Origin: an uncultured Eubacteriales bacterium
GTDB taxonomy: Bacteria > Bacillota > Clostridia > Christensenellales > Borkfalkiaceae
Direction of reading: 5' to 3'
Length of the DNA stretch: 64,000 nucleotides
Assembly (NCBI GenBank): GCA_958421945.1
Contig: CATZMZ010000008.1
Coordinates: 1 to 64,000, forward strand
Within the stretch, counting starts at the first letter, position 1. Each line of letters begins with the position of its first letter. The notes beneath the pieces are model-generated. The model was not told the DNA's origin. It saw only the letters and a list, made by a program, of their open reading frames with translations, and made no database searches. Below, one piece after another: positions 1 through 7,326 of this stretch. Both the position numbers and the translations under genes were made by a program.

Positions 1-425
1 AAACGGGCAACGCCGACCTGAACGTGACGGTGAAACTGGATCTTACTCCGTTCAAGAACGATATGAAAGGTTTTCCTTTCAATCTGCTCAAAGGATTCGT
101 GCCGGACGCGTTGTATGTGACTTCCGTCGTCCGCATTGAAAAAGGAGAGGGGCTTGCCTATACCGTTACTCCTAAGTATCTTACGCTCAACAATCTTTCG
201 GGTGACGATACCACGGATTTCTTCCATACGCTGGACGTCGTCTTAAAAATTGGCAGCGCGGAAGAGCTGAACGCGGAAATCGGAACAACCGCCGCAAACG
301 CCCTCATCGGTACGGAGCAAAATCCCGGTTTTGTCTATGCGCTGAAAGCAACGGGCGGCTCGGGCAGTTTCGCATTCGTTTCGTTTGAAAACGAAGGGAA
401 ACAAATAAACGCACTGGTGTTTTAA
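1..425 (+). CDS. C-terminal part of an unrecognised protein
   Basis: The reading frame is open from the first bases of the window (codons in phase with position 3), so the true start lies outside and the GTG at 24 is probably internal. About 140 residues are visible. The sequence is rich in Gly, Thr, Asn and Val with alternating hydrophobic residues, which suggests beta-sandwich structure, and it contains no recognised motif. It ends in INALVF with no sorting signal or membrane anchor. An intrinsic terminator follows directly. Its style resembles the exported proteins at 1313-6335, so it may be another surface protein, but that is inference. Function unknown. Confidence 0.6.
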   Translation, partial: TGNADLNVTVKLDLTPFKNDMKGFPFNLLKGFVPDALYVTSVVRIEKGEGLAYTVTPKYLTLNNLSGDDTTDFFHTLDVVLKIGSAEELNAEIGTTAANALIGTEQNPGFVYALKATGGSGSFAFVSFENEGKQINALVF

Positions 426-428
426 CAA

Positions 429-466
429 AAAAGAGCCGTCCTTCTCAAAATAGACGGCTCTTTTCT
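429..466 (+). terminator. Intrinsic terminator
   Basis: A perfect 12-bp stem (AAAAGAGCCGTC at 429-440 with GACGGCTCTTTT at 453-464) around a 12-nt loop, starting 4 nt after the stop codon at 423-425. The T run is the 3' side of the stem itself. It ends the transcript of the partial gene at the window start. Confidence 0.85.
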
Positions 467-493
467 ATAAAAACGAGGAAGGAGGAAAACAAA

Positions 494-622
494 TTGGCAA
501 ACGAAAATGGTAATAAAATCAAGTTGCTTGTCTTATGGAATATTCTGTGCAGATATAATATGAGAATATGCCCGGATAATACTCCGGGTTTTTCTTGCGC
601 TTTTTATAAAAACGTAGTATAA
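494..622 (+). pseudogene. Possible remnant of a WYL-type regulator 5' end
   Basis: A strong Shine-Dalgarno (AAGGAGGA, around 479-486) precedes a TTG codon at 494. The 42-codon frame begins MANENGNKIKLLVLWNIL, which looks like the first helix of WYL-domain regulators (typically KIKLL..L.IL). After about 21 residues the resemblance stops and the frame runs through a terminator hairpin to TAA at 620-622. The likely explanation is a regulator gene deleted down to its start and fused to a terminator. It could also be a chance frame behind a good RBS. Family assignment is from a short stretch only. Confidence 0.3.
571..594 (+). terminator. Intrinsic terminator
   Basis: Perfect 6-bp stem CCCGGA (571-576) / TCCGGG (583-588), loop TAATAC, followed by a T run (589-593). 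It lies inside the short frame at 494-622. Confidence 0.7.
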
Positions 623-623
623 T
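595..623 (+). promoter_or_regulatory. SigA-type promoter
   Basis: TTGCGC (595-600), 17-bp spacer, TATAAT (618-623). Transcription would start near 630, just before the inverted repeat at 639-686. No gene lies directly downstream. Confidence 0.45.
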
Positions 624-638
624 GACAGTATCGTAGGT

Positions 639-686
639 GTAGCTTTTTCGTATGTTAAAGACATCTTTGTAGTACGAAAAAGCTAC
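639..686. repeat. Perfect 14-bp inverted repeat (hairpin)
   Basis: GTAGCTTTTTCGTA at 639-652 and its exact reverse complement at 673-686 flank a 20-nt loop. There is no U tract, so it does not look like a simple terminator. It lies 12 bp before the IS-like end at 699. It could be the end of another small element, a small structured RNA made from the promoter at 595-623, or a protein-binding site. Confidence 0.7.
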
Positions 687-698
687 AAAATACAAAAA

Positions 699-964
699 GG
701 GGCTGTAAAAAAAGACCTAACAAAAAAGCATCCAAGAGTTGAAAGACTTTCGGATGTATTTTTGAAAAAAGAAACGGATGTCATCTTCCAATAACAGCCG
801 GGTTGTGGTATAATATTCTTGCCAAAAAAACACTAACCAACAAAGGATATCTTATACCATGATTCAGATGAGAATTCCAGTAGATTTAGAAAAAATTATT
901 GATGTGACCGATGAAATTTATACGTTTTCCGAAATGATGGATCGGATTGAGCTACGCAAGTACT
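699..964 (+). mobile_element. IS1182-like left-end fragment (copy 1)
   Basis: Starts with GGGGCTGTAAAAAAA and continues through an element promoter (TATAAT at 809-814) into the first codons of a transposase. It is about 95 percent or more identical by eye to 7057-7323 on the opposite strand. Identity stops abruptly at AGTACT (964). Only the left 266 bp survive; the rest of the transposase and the right end are missing. Family placement rests on the larger copy at 6390-7323. Confidence 0.8.
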
Positions 965-966
965 AA
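859..966 (+). pseudogene. Transposase N-terminal fragment (IS1182-like)
   Basis: ATG at 859 opens a frame for 35 residues (MIQMRIPVDLEKIIDV...) matching the first 35 residues of the transposase remnant at 6384-7162. The junction with foreign DNA creates an immediate TAA (964-966). It is not functional. Confidence 0.75.
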
Positions 967-1054
967 AGGAAACAAAGGATGTCAGCTTACAGTAAATAGG
1001 GTGTTTTTCGAGTGCGCATTTCTTGACAATTCCATTTTTTATATTTAAAAACGC

Positions 1055-1083
1055 TTGACAAAAAATTATTTTCTTTATATAAT
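1055..1083 (+). promoter_or_regulatory. Consensus SigA promoter for the riboswitch RNA
   Basis: TTGACA (1055-1060), exactly 17 bp, TATAAT (1078-1083): a perfect housekeeping promoter. Predicted start near 1090 places it just ahead of the c-di-GMP aptamer. A second TTGACA occurs at 1023-1028 without a good -10. Confidence 0.85.
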
Positions 1084-1094
1084 AAAAACGAAAT

Positions 1095-1178
1095 TGGATA
1101 TCATTTCGATAGGCAAAGCATTTGAAAGAATGTGACGCAAAGCTAAAGGGACTTCAGTTTAAGTCAGCCAGTTGCCGC
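1095..1178 (+). promoter_or_regulatory. Cyclic di-GMP-I (GEMM-I) riboswitch aptamer
   Basis: The sequence carries the GEMM-I hallmarks in order: AGGCAAAGC (1111-1119), a P2 hairpin capped by GAAA (CATTTGAAAGAATG), the invariant GACGCAAAGCT (1134-1144), a P3 arm GACTT/AAGTC (1150-1154 and 1160-1164), then AGCC and the closing TTGCC (1172-1176), which pairs with GGCAA (1112-1116) as P1. The closing strand also forms the 5' arm of the downstream terminator. Ligand binding should therefore block termination, an ON switch. The first gene starts about 100 nt beyond the terminator. Class I aptamers are known to bind c-di-GMP, and some variants prefer other cyclic dinucleotides, so ligand identity should be tested. 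Confidence 0.9.
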
Positions 1179-1208
1179 TCTTTGGAGCGTCGGCGGGCTG
1201 TTTTTTTT
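1165..1208 (+). terminator. Riboswitch expression-platform terminator
   Basis: CAGCCAGTTGCCGCTC (1165-1180) pairs with GAGCGTCGGCGGGCTG (1185-1200), with two mismatches and two G-U pairs, loop TTTG, then eight T (1201-1208). The 5' arm contains the P1 closing strand of the aptamer, so terminator and bound aptamer are mutually exclusive. Confidence 0.85.
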
Positions 1209-1312
1209 GGCGAAAGACGGCGGGCGGCGTACGCTGAAGGATAGAATCTCTGCAAGAATGGCAAACTATTGGTGGCGCGTCGGGGCGGACGGAAATTTTA
1301 TAAGACGGGGTG

Positions 1313-2209
1313 ATGAAAGCATTGAAAAGACCGCATACGAAATATTCCGCACTGACGGCAGGGGTGGCTGTGCTTCTGTGTTTCGTCACGTTTTCCGTTT
1401 CAACCTATGCATGGCTCGTCAATTATGTGTCCAGCGGTAATTTTGGATATCAGGCAGGCGAGCTTCCGCCGTATACGCTTGAAATCGCGAGGATTCCGTA
1501 TCATGCAGAAGAGGGTCAACGCGTGGAGGAGTACAGAGGGTACGAAGAATGTCCGAAATACCGTATCGAAATGAATGAAGACAAATCCCATCTTGCCGTT
1601 GCGATTGAAAATATGTCCTTCGGGACGATAGACAATGTCGCCCAGCTGAAGCCGGAAAATATCGTCTATTTCCGCCTGACCGTGCCCAAGGAATGCGGGA
1701 AGAAAATCAGCGTCAGCCTGTATTATTCTTCGGAAAAATTCATCAGGCTTTATAAAAAGATTGAGGACGAATCGGAAAACGTGACGACCTCGGAAGTCAC
1801 GGATTCGGGGGGGAGTACGCCGATTCAGGATATTATCAAAGTAGAGGAGGCTGCAGGCAGCAGTTATCTGCTGTACGACGCCGTCATTTCCGATGCGGCA
1901 TGGAAAGCGGAAGAAATTGCCGAAAACATAACATTTGCCGTGGCGGAAAAGGATTACAACCGCTTCCTTCCGAAAACGGAAACGGGAGAAGTTTCCTCAA
2001 AAACCCTGAGTTACGACGGAAACGCCGGAAACTATTACGTGTATATCAAAGTGATACCGAACCTCTCCGTTTTTGGTTATTCAATCGAGCATTTAACGAC
2101 TTATATGCCCTGTTTCATGTATTTCTCGATCGGCGCGTCCTTCGATACGTCGGTCACCTATCAAAGCGAATCTGAGAGCGAAAGTTTGTCGGAAAGCGTT
2201 GCGCCTTAA
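1313..2209 (+). CDS. Exported protein with SipW/TasA-like N-terminus
   Basis: First gene behind the riboswitch; 298 residues. ATG at 1313 is preferred over GTG at 1310 because the GGGG at 1307-1310 is the only available ribosome site, although it is close. Residues about 12-35 form one hydrophobic segment ending in TYAWL, the pattern of proteins processed by SipW-type signal peptidases (A-[YFW]-F/L after the core). The mature part is Tyr/Ser/Glu-rich with no recognised enzyme motif, and it ends in a Ser-Glu repeat (SESESESLSES) without an LPXTG or membrane anchor. It is probably a secreted matrix, fibre or adhesin subunit whose expression depends on c-di-GMP. The product is unknown; the export signal is the only solid clue. 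Confidence 0.75.
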   Translation: MKALKRPHTKYSALTAGVAVLLCFVTFSVSTYAWLVNYVSSGNFGYQAGELPPYTLEIARIPYHAEEGQRVEEYRGYEECPKYRIEMNEDKSHLAVAIENMSFGTIDNVAQLKPENIVYFRLTVPKECGKKISVSLYYSSEKFIRLYKKIEDESENVTTSEVTDSGGSTPIQDIIKVEEAAGSSYLLYDAVISDAAWKAEEIAENITFAVAEKDYNRFLPKTETGEVSSKTLSYDGNAGNYYVYIKVIPNLSVFGYSIEHLTTYMPCFMYFSIGASFDTSVTYQSESESESLSESVAP

Positions 2210-2229
2210 CGGAAATCTGCAGGTAAAAA

Positions 2230-4311
2230 ATGACGAAAGCAAAAAAAATAATTCTTCTTCTCATATGCTTTCTTACGCTCGTCTTCAGTCTGTTGACGGC
2301 GGTCGTTTCGTTTGCCTATTTTTCCAAAAAGGAGATTTACGACGGGTATTTCAGCGGCGAAGTCGAACTGCTGTTCGACCGGCTGAACGCCCAAGGGATC
2401 GCAGCGTATCAGGCTCATCTGGACGAGGTTTACACGGATAGCAGCAAAGAGGTCACTGCGGATGCTACAGCCGACTGGGGCACGGAGTCCTATCCTTACG
2501 TTATTTCGGACGTACGTCATCTGTATAACCTTTCCGAATTGCAGAGGTTGGGTTTCTTTGATAAAAAGTTTATCAGCCAGAATACGGAAACTTCTTTTTC
2601 CAACATTCCGTATTTCCTCGTCTGTACGCCCGAATATACCCCCGCGCTGATCGACGGGACGGATTTCAAGGGCATCACCTCGATCGGGACGGACGAATTT
2701 CCCTTTATCGGCTCCGTCTGCGGGGTGAAATCGGAGACGCAAAAAATTACGGTCGGAGAGAAATTGTGCGACACTTCCGCCATCAGTAATATCATAGTTT
2801 CCGGAAACCCCGCTAATGCCGACGTGGGGCTTTTCGGTTACGTGGGTTATTTAGGAACCGAAAAGACAACGGAAGCGTTCACCGGGCAGATTTCCACCCT
2901 TTCCAACCTGGTGCTCACGGACGTGCAGGTCACCGTACAATCGAGCATTTGGGACGCGGTGACCGCTTTCCTGGAAGATATCGCGATCAATACGACGGGA
3001 GGGCACCGCTATTCCTTTACCGAATTGTATAATACGACCGATTACGACAAAGTTCCGCATGAAAACCACCACGTGGGTATTCTTGCGGGGCACGCCGCCT
3101 ATGCGAAAATCGAATATATCAGCGTGTATTATTCTGCGGACAATAAAGTCGCGATCGATCTGAAAGATGAAACGGTGGTGGAAGGAACTGAGGCGAATTA
3201 TCTTTCCGCAACGGGCATTCTCGGTTATATTTACAATATCAACCCCACTTTCACGAACAACGCGGACGGCAGCCATACGATCACCCCTGGGTCGGGCGAC
3301 AGCGTGGGGGACCTTTCCTACGGAACGGTCGGAGGCGGCGGTTCGCTTTCCGGCATGAAATCCGGCTACATTCTGGCGGCGGAAATGTATAATAATTACC
3401 GTTGGGAAAAGGGGGCAAACGGAAGCACCACGGAAGACGAAGACGGGACGATTTACCTGAAAGACGCGATAGATGAAAACGGTAACGCCCTTTGCGTGGA
3501 ATGGATCCGAGACCGTCTTTTATGGGGCACGGAAGCGACGGGCAGATATTATTTTTACGACGGCGTTTTCACGTTCGCTCTTTCCAGCCAGCAAGACGTT
3601 ATCGAGCCTACGTGGAATAACGGTACTGCCGATGAGTTTTCAATCGGGTCGACTGACCCTTCCGGTTGGAAAGCGAATACAGAAAAAGGAAATAAGGCGT
3701 CGGTTGCATATGTTAAAGAAATTAAAACATTAGAAGAATTAGCGGAAAACGTAGGAAAAGATATTTTTATTCTTGCTAAAAATTCAGACGGTTCTGTTTT
3801 CTTAATGACACTAAATACAGTATCAAAATCTAATTTTAATTTGTTGAAACCTAGCACCTGGGGAGATAATAACTATACGACGTCAGGCATGTTGAAGTCT
3901 TTTGCTTCGCAGGAAATGGTTTCTTCCTTGATTACGTCTATTCAGGGAAACAACCCGGAAACACCCGAGTTATATCCGGGGATGATAGAAGAGTTGGGAA
4001 ACGGGACATTGAAAGTGATCAATTTGGGTTCTACGGAAGATTTAACAACGTTGAGAGATCAATATAAAATTCGGGTAGGCAATGGCGGCGATACAGTCGG
4101 GAATATGTTTCAATTCAGCACCAATACGGGTAGTTCAACCAATAATCTCGGGATGATACTTAGAGATACTTTTTTGGGGACTTTTTACAATATTTATTGT
4201 GGCCACGATTATTCGAAGTTTTCTGCTCATAGTGAAAAGGCAACCTTAACATATTCAGACAACAATGCAGATCCGTATTTTTATTTGCAATATAGTATAA
4301 CATATGAGTAA
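2230..4311 (+). CDS. Large exported surface protein, N-terminal part
   Basis: 693 codons, beginning 20 nt after the previous stop. The start MTKAKKIILLLI has one hydrophobic segment (about residues 6-30) ending SFAYFSKKE, very like the SipW-dependent AYFSD signature. Residues about 75-170 contain a YPYVIS..RHLYNLSELQ stretch and IGTDEFPFIGSV, reminiscent of GLUG/beta-helix adhesin repeats. Asn, Thr and Gly are frequent. The frame ends at TAA (4309-4311), but the same frame stays open for a further 442 codons to 5637, so this is best read as one 1,136-codon gene interrupted by a single stop. The last third (about 3700-4400) is clearly more AT-rich than the rest. Likely role: cell-surface or matrix adhesin; no enzymatic motif seen. 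Confidence 0.75.
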   Translation: MTKAKKIILLLICFLTLVFSLLTAVVSFAYFSKKEIYDGYFSGEVELLFDRLNAQGIAAYQAHLDEVYTDSSKEVTADATADWGTESYPYVISDVRHLYNLSELQRLGFFDKKFISQNTETSFSNIPYFLVCTPEYTPALIDGTDFKGITSIGTDEFPFIGSVCGVKSETQKITVGEKLCDTSAISNIIVSGNPANADVGLFGYVGYLGTEKTTEAFTGQISTLSNLVLTDVQVTVQSSIWDAVTAFLEDIAINTTGGHRYSFTELYNTTDYDKVPHENHHVGILAGHAAYAKIEYISVYYSADNKVAIDLKDETVVEGTEANYLSATGILGYIYNINPTFTNNADGSHTITPGSGDSVGDLSYGTVGGGGSLSGMKSGYILAAEMYNNYRWEKGANGSTTEDEDGTIYLKDAIDENGNALCVEWIRDRLLWGTEATGRYYFYDGVFTFALSSQQDVIEPTWNNGTADEFSIGSTDPSGWKANTEKGNKASVAYVKEIKTLEELAENVGKDIFILAKNSDGSVFLMTLNTVSKSNFNLLKPSTWGDNNYTTSGMLKSFASQEMVSSLITSIQGNNPETPELYPGMIEELGNGTLKVINLGSTEDLTTLRDQYKIRVGNGGDTVGNMFQFSTNTGSSTNNLGMILRDTFLGTFYNIYCGHDYSKFSAHSEKATLTYSDNNADPYFYLQYSITYE

Positions 4312-4422
4312 AGTGATTATTCCAGATATGTTAGTTATGATTCGACAAACAGCCGATTCACCAGTGCTAATAACAACTCAAATTCAAAATTATATTTATA
4401 TTCTATTGTAGGAACGTGTGAT

Positions 4423-5637
4423 ATGGATTTCGGGCGAATCACTTTCGACCCGATCGACAATCCTTCGGACGACACCGATTGTTATACCTTTAGTGCCGAC
4501 AAAATGGTATTGTTCGCCACTTCCGAGCATTCCAACGATACAAACGGGAATATCGCTACAACAGCCACAACTTATGAAGTAAAATCTTTGGCGACGCTCG
4601 GATGGAATAACGGTTCGGGAGAGACCGTTTCTTCCGCAGATCTGCAGAAAAAATTCAGAATGACCAAAGGAATTACCTTCGGCGCGTCCTTCAATCTATT
4701 TAATGGTACGCTTGGGTCTGACGGTATTATCACCGCACCCGTCGGGTCCGACGGGACGGAAGCCAACATTCCGCAGAGTTGCATTGCTTTCCGCATCAAC
4801 AAAGAGGCCAAGGATATCAAAATTTGCGTGATCGTGTCCGTCGCCGTTTCGGAATATTATCCGGGAGAAATGGGTGAAAATGGCGAATTATATCCTCTCG
4901 ACGCCTATACCCGCTATTTCAACTTATGGAAAATGGAGGCGGCGGGGGAAAGTATCGTTCAGGTTTTTAACGCGACGGGGGACGATCTTCTGGACCGTTT
5001 CGAGGTGCCGAGATCTCATCCTTACGAACCGGGAACGAATGCGGCTTCCTCTTCTTCGGAGTATATCACGGTGAAATATGGAAGTAATTATTATCGCTGC
5101 TATCTGAACGGAGACCGAGTGCTCGTCGCCTATGAATTTACCGTGGATTCGACTTCGACAACGGGAACGGGCGTCGGGGTATATTGCCTCGGGATGTCCG
5201 GAATCGATTCGTCGGGAAACACAATTTCGGACGTCCCGATGGAAATTGTCTATTTCTCGGCGGAAGGAGTGGCGAGCGCGGGGCGCGACGGCGCGTCCGG
5301 TTCGCAGATCGGTACCATCGATTTCGTCTACGATTACGATAATGCCATCGTCACCGTGACCAAGTCTTCCGATATCGGCTCTGACGGTAGCGAGGATTAC
5401 CACAATTATTATCCTTCTTATTGCCTGCTGTATTTTGATATTTCGCGGGAATATTCCGTCAATACAGAAGAGGTGATCATCCGACGATACGTATACTCAG
5501 GGACAGGGACTCCGAGTTCGGATGCGAACCACAATACGACGCCGAGCAAATCGATCATTTATTTAGACCCAAGCGGCATTCATTATACTTGTATCGTGCA
5601 GTATTCAAGGTATGCCGACAACGTAAACGCGACGTAA
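4423..5637 (+). CDS. Large surface protein, C-terminal part after in-frame stop
   Basis: The first ATG after the stop is at 4423, but no Shine-Dalgarno precedes it and the frame is open and protein-like from 4312 (begins SDYSRYVSYDSTNSRFTSAN), in phase with the upstream gene. So this is the distal 442 codons of the gene begun at 2230, not an independent cistron. Its composition (Gly/Ser/Thr/Tyr, acidic, few Lys) matches an extracellular beta-rich protein; a low-complexity Ser-rich stretch lies near 5040-5060. There is no LPXTG or C-terminal membrane helix. Whether it is made depends on readthrough, or on the TAA being a recent mutation or an assembly error. Confidence 0.6.
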   Translation: MDFGRITFDPIDNPSDDTDCYTFSADKMVLFATSEHSNDTNGNIATTATTYEVKSLATLGWNNGSGETVSSADLQKKFRMTKGITFGASFNLFNGTLGSDGIITAPVGSDGTEANIPQSCIAFRINKEAKDIKICVIVSVAVSEYYPGEMGENGELYPLDAYTRYFNLWKMEAAGESIVQVFNATGDDLLDRFEVPRSHPYEPGTNAASSSSEYITVKYGSNYYRCYLNGDRVLVAYEFTVDSTSTTGTGVGVYCLGMSGIDSSGNTISDVPMEIVYFSAEGVASAGRDGASGSQIGTIDFVYDYDNAIVTVTKSSDIGSDGSEDYHNYYPSYCLLYFDISREYSVNTEEVIIRRYVYSGTGTPSSDANHNTTPSKSIIYLDPSGIHYTCIVQYSRYADNVNAT

Positions 5638-5645
5638 TCATCAGG

Positions 5646-6335
5646 ATGAAAAAGAATGAAAAAACGAAAAATATAAGGCTGATGGTTCAAAGCCTTATCA
5701 TCATGATCTTCCTTGCTTTTCTCATGGTGTTTGCCGTCTATTATTTCAATCACTCGATGGCGTGGTTTGCACAGAACAGGGAAGTGAACGCGAACGGCGC
5801 GTCGGTGCAACTCGCCTCTCTCGGTATTACAGACACCTATTCTTCAAAAGGCGTGGACGAGGCGGCATATACGAAGATTGAGGCGTGGGATCGTATTTTT
5901 AGAGAACTCATGCCCGGAGATAGCGTTTCGATCAAAGCGGAATACGAAAACACTTCCGGTTCTGCCCGCACGCTCAGGGTGGTTTTCAGCCCGGGAAGCG
6001 ACGGGGAAACGCCCTATATTGAGGAAAGCTCGAATTATTATTTCGGCACGCAGCTGAAAATCACTTCTATCTCTCTGAACGGCGACGAGAAATCCCAGGG
6101 AGAAGGGATATTTCTGATGACGCCGCCGGACGACAAGGTTTATTTTGATTCGGAACAGGCGGTTCCCGCCCCTATCGTGCTTGCCGAATTCGATTTGGCG
6201 GCAAGAACAACGGCTTCGCTGGAGATCACGGTGAAATTCGTGAATTCGACCGTCGATCAGAACGCGTATCAGGGGTTTGGCGGCAAAGGGCAAGGTGAAA
6301 AATGTTATCGGCAGGTAATCGCATACGTGGTGTAA
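5646..6335 (+). CDS. Exported protein with SipW-like signal, third gene of locus
   Basis: 229 residues. ATG at 5646 starts 8 nt after the previous stop (5637); an upstream in-frame ATG at 5589 would force a 49-nt overlap and a charged leader and is less likely. After a Lys-rich start there is one membrane segment (about residues 14-35) ending HSMAWFAQN, the same [AS]-x-A-W-F pattern as the first gene. The rest resembles a small beta-sandwich: a stretch on structured stress (MPGDSVSIKAEYEN) and a conserved-looking DLAARTTASLEITVKF, similar in layout to TasA/camelysin-type subunits. The three genes probably form one c-di-GMP-controlled unit and may encode a fibre with minor subunits. The partner signal peptidase is not in the window. 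Confidence 0.7.
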   Translation: MKKNEKTKNIRLMVQSLIIMIFLAFLMVFAVYYFNHSMAWFAQNREVNANGASVQLASLGITDTYSSKGVDEAAYTKIEAWDRIFRELMPGDSVSIKAEYENTSGSARTLRVVFSPGSDGETPYIEESSNYYFGTQLKITSISLNGDEKSQGEGIFLMTPPDDKVYFDSEQAVPAPIVLAEFDLAARTTASLEITVKFVNSTVDQNAYQGFGGKGQGEKCYRQVIAYVV

Positions 6336-6383
6336 AAAACGGAGTCTGCGTGACGAGCGTTTTTGGTGACCCACGCAAAAAAT

Positions 6384-7162
6384 TTATAAGGTCCCTTCTG
6401 CTTGGATCGAGCGATTGATCCTGAATTTGATCCCTGACTCGGATTTCAGATTGGTTATGACTTCTTCGTGAATCATCGTCAGTTCCCGATTCATACGGAT
6501 CGTTCGGTCTCCGGTTCCTTTGACGCAGATATATTCTCCATTCACTCCCGTAACCGAAGATAAACGTCGGATGACTTCCTCCAGATACTCGATCGCATAT
6601 TCCTCACGGGGTTCTATCCGGACGTTGAAAAATGATAGGATCCCAGTGTTTATCTCACCTATGAGATCGGTAAGCTGTCTGTACACCTTATCTCTGCTTT
6701 TCAGGCAGGACTTGTTACAGACCCATGTATATTTGTTTGCGTTGGCTTCGATCTTTGTACCGTCTATATACAAACGGCTCAGATCCACTCCTTCCTCGGC
6801 AAACAAATATTTGTTGATGTCTGCGAACAGTGCCTCTATATTTTTCCCGACATACTCTCTCAGAAAGTTGCTGACGGTTACGAAACTCGGTGCTTTTTCT
6901 CCGTCGAGCAACCATATGTAACGGATATCCGTCTTGCACAGCTTTTCGATGTTCCGAAGAGACGAATACCCGTTTTCCATAAATGCAAACAGTGTGACCT
7001 TCATCAATTTTTCCGCGTCATATCTCGGTCTGCCCATGACACTTTTTTATCCGAATAGTACTTGCGTAGCTCAATCCGATCCATCACTTCGGAAAACGTA
7101 TAAATTTCATCGGTCACATCAATAATTTTTTCTAAATCTACCGGAATTCTCATCTGAATCAT
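6384..7162 (-). pseudogene. IS1182-family transposase, frameshifted and truncated
   Basis: Starts at ATG 7162 (MIQMRIPVDLE). After DKK the frame must shift by -1 at a run of six A (on the minus strand, around 7029-7034) to continue as MGRPRYDAEKLMKV in the frame that opens at 7037. The conserved IS1182 block DGTKIEANANKY is present. The protein stops at IQAEGTL, roughly where family members go on for another 40-60 residues with the final conserved Tyr/Arg block. The loss of the C-terminus alone makes it inactive. The A run could be a decayed or a programmed slippage site. Confidence 0.85.
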
Positions 7163-7323
7163 GGTATAATATCTCCGTTGTTGGTTAGTGTTTTTTGGCA
7201 AGAATATTATACCACAACCCGGCTGTTATTGGAAGATGACAGCCGTTTCTTTTTTCAAAAATACATCCGAAAGTCTTTAAACTCTCGGATGCTTTTTTTG
7301 TTAGGTCTTTTTTTTACAGCCCC
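6390..7323 (-). mobile_element. IS1182-like element, truncated (copy 2)
   Basis: Read on the minus strand it starts at 7323 with GGGGCTGTAAAAAAAA, then a promoter and a transposase gene. The transposase is recognisable as IS1182-type (GRPRYDAEKL, YIDGTKIEANANKYTWV). Homology ends at about 6390, within the NRSIQAEGT region, so the transposase C-terminus and the right end of the element are lost. It lies in inverted orientation to copy 1 (699-964), with both left ends facing outward around the riboswitch-surface gene segment. No clear target duplication was found. Confidence 0.85.
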
Positions 7324-7326
7324 TTT

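Noticed and set aside
1207..1440. 77-codon frame beginning TTG in the riboswitch terminator region
   Set aside because: It runs through the leader and out of phase into the first surface gene; no ribosome site and artefact-like composition.
2206..2742. Minus-strand 178-codon frame opposite the large surface gene
   Set aside because: Antisense shadow of a real gene, Arg-rich, no ribosome site.
5589..5645. Upstream start for the third surface gene
   Set aside because: Would overlap the preceding gene by 49 nt and put a charged leader before the signal helix; ATG 5646 fits better.
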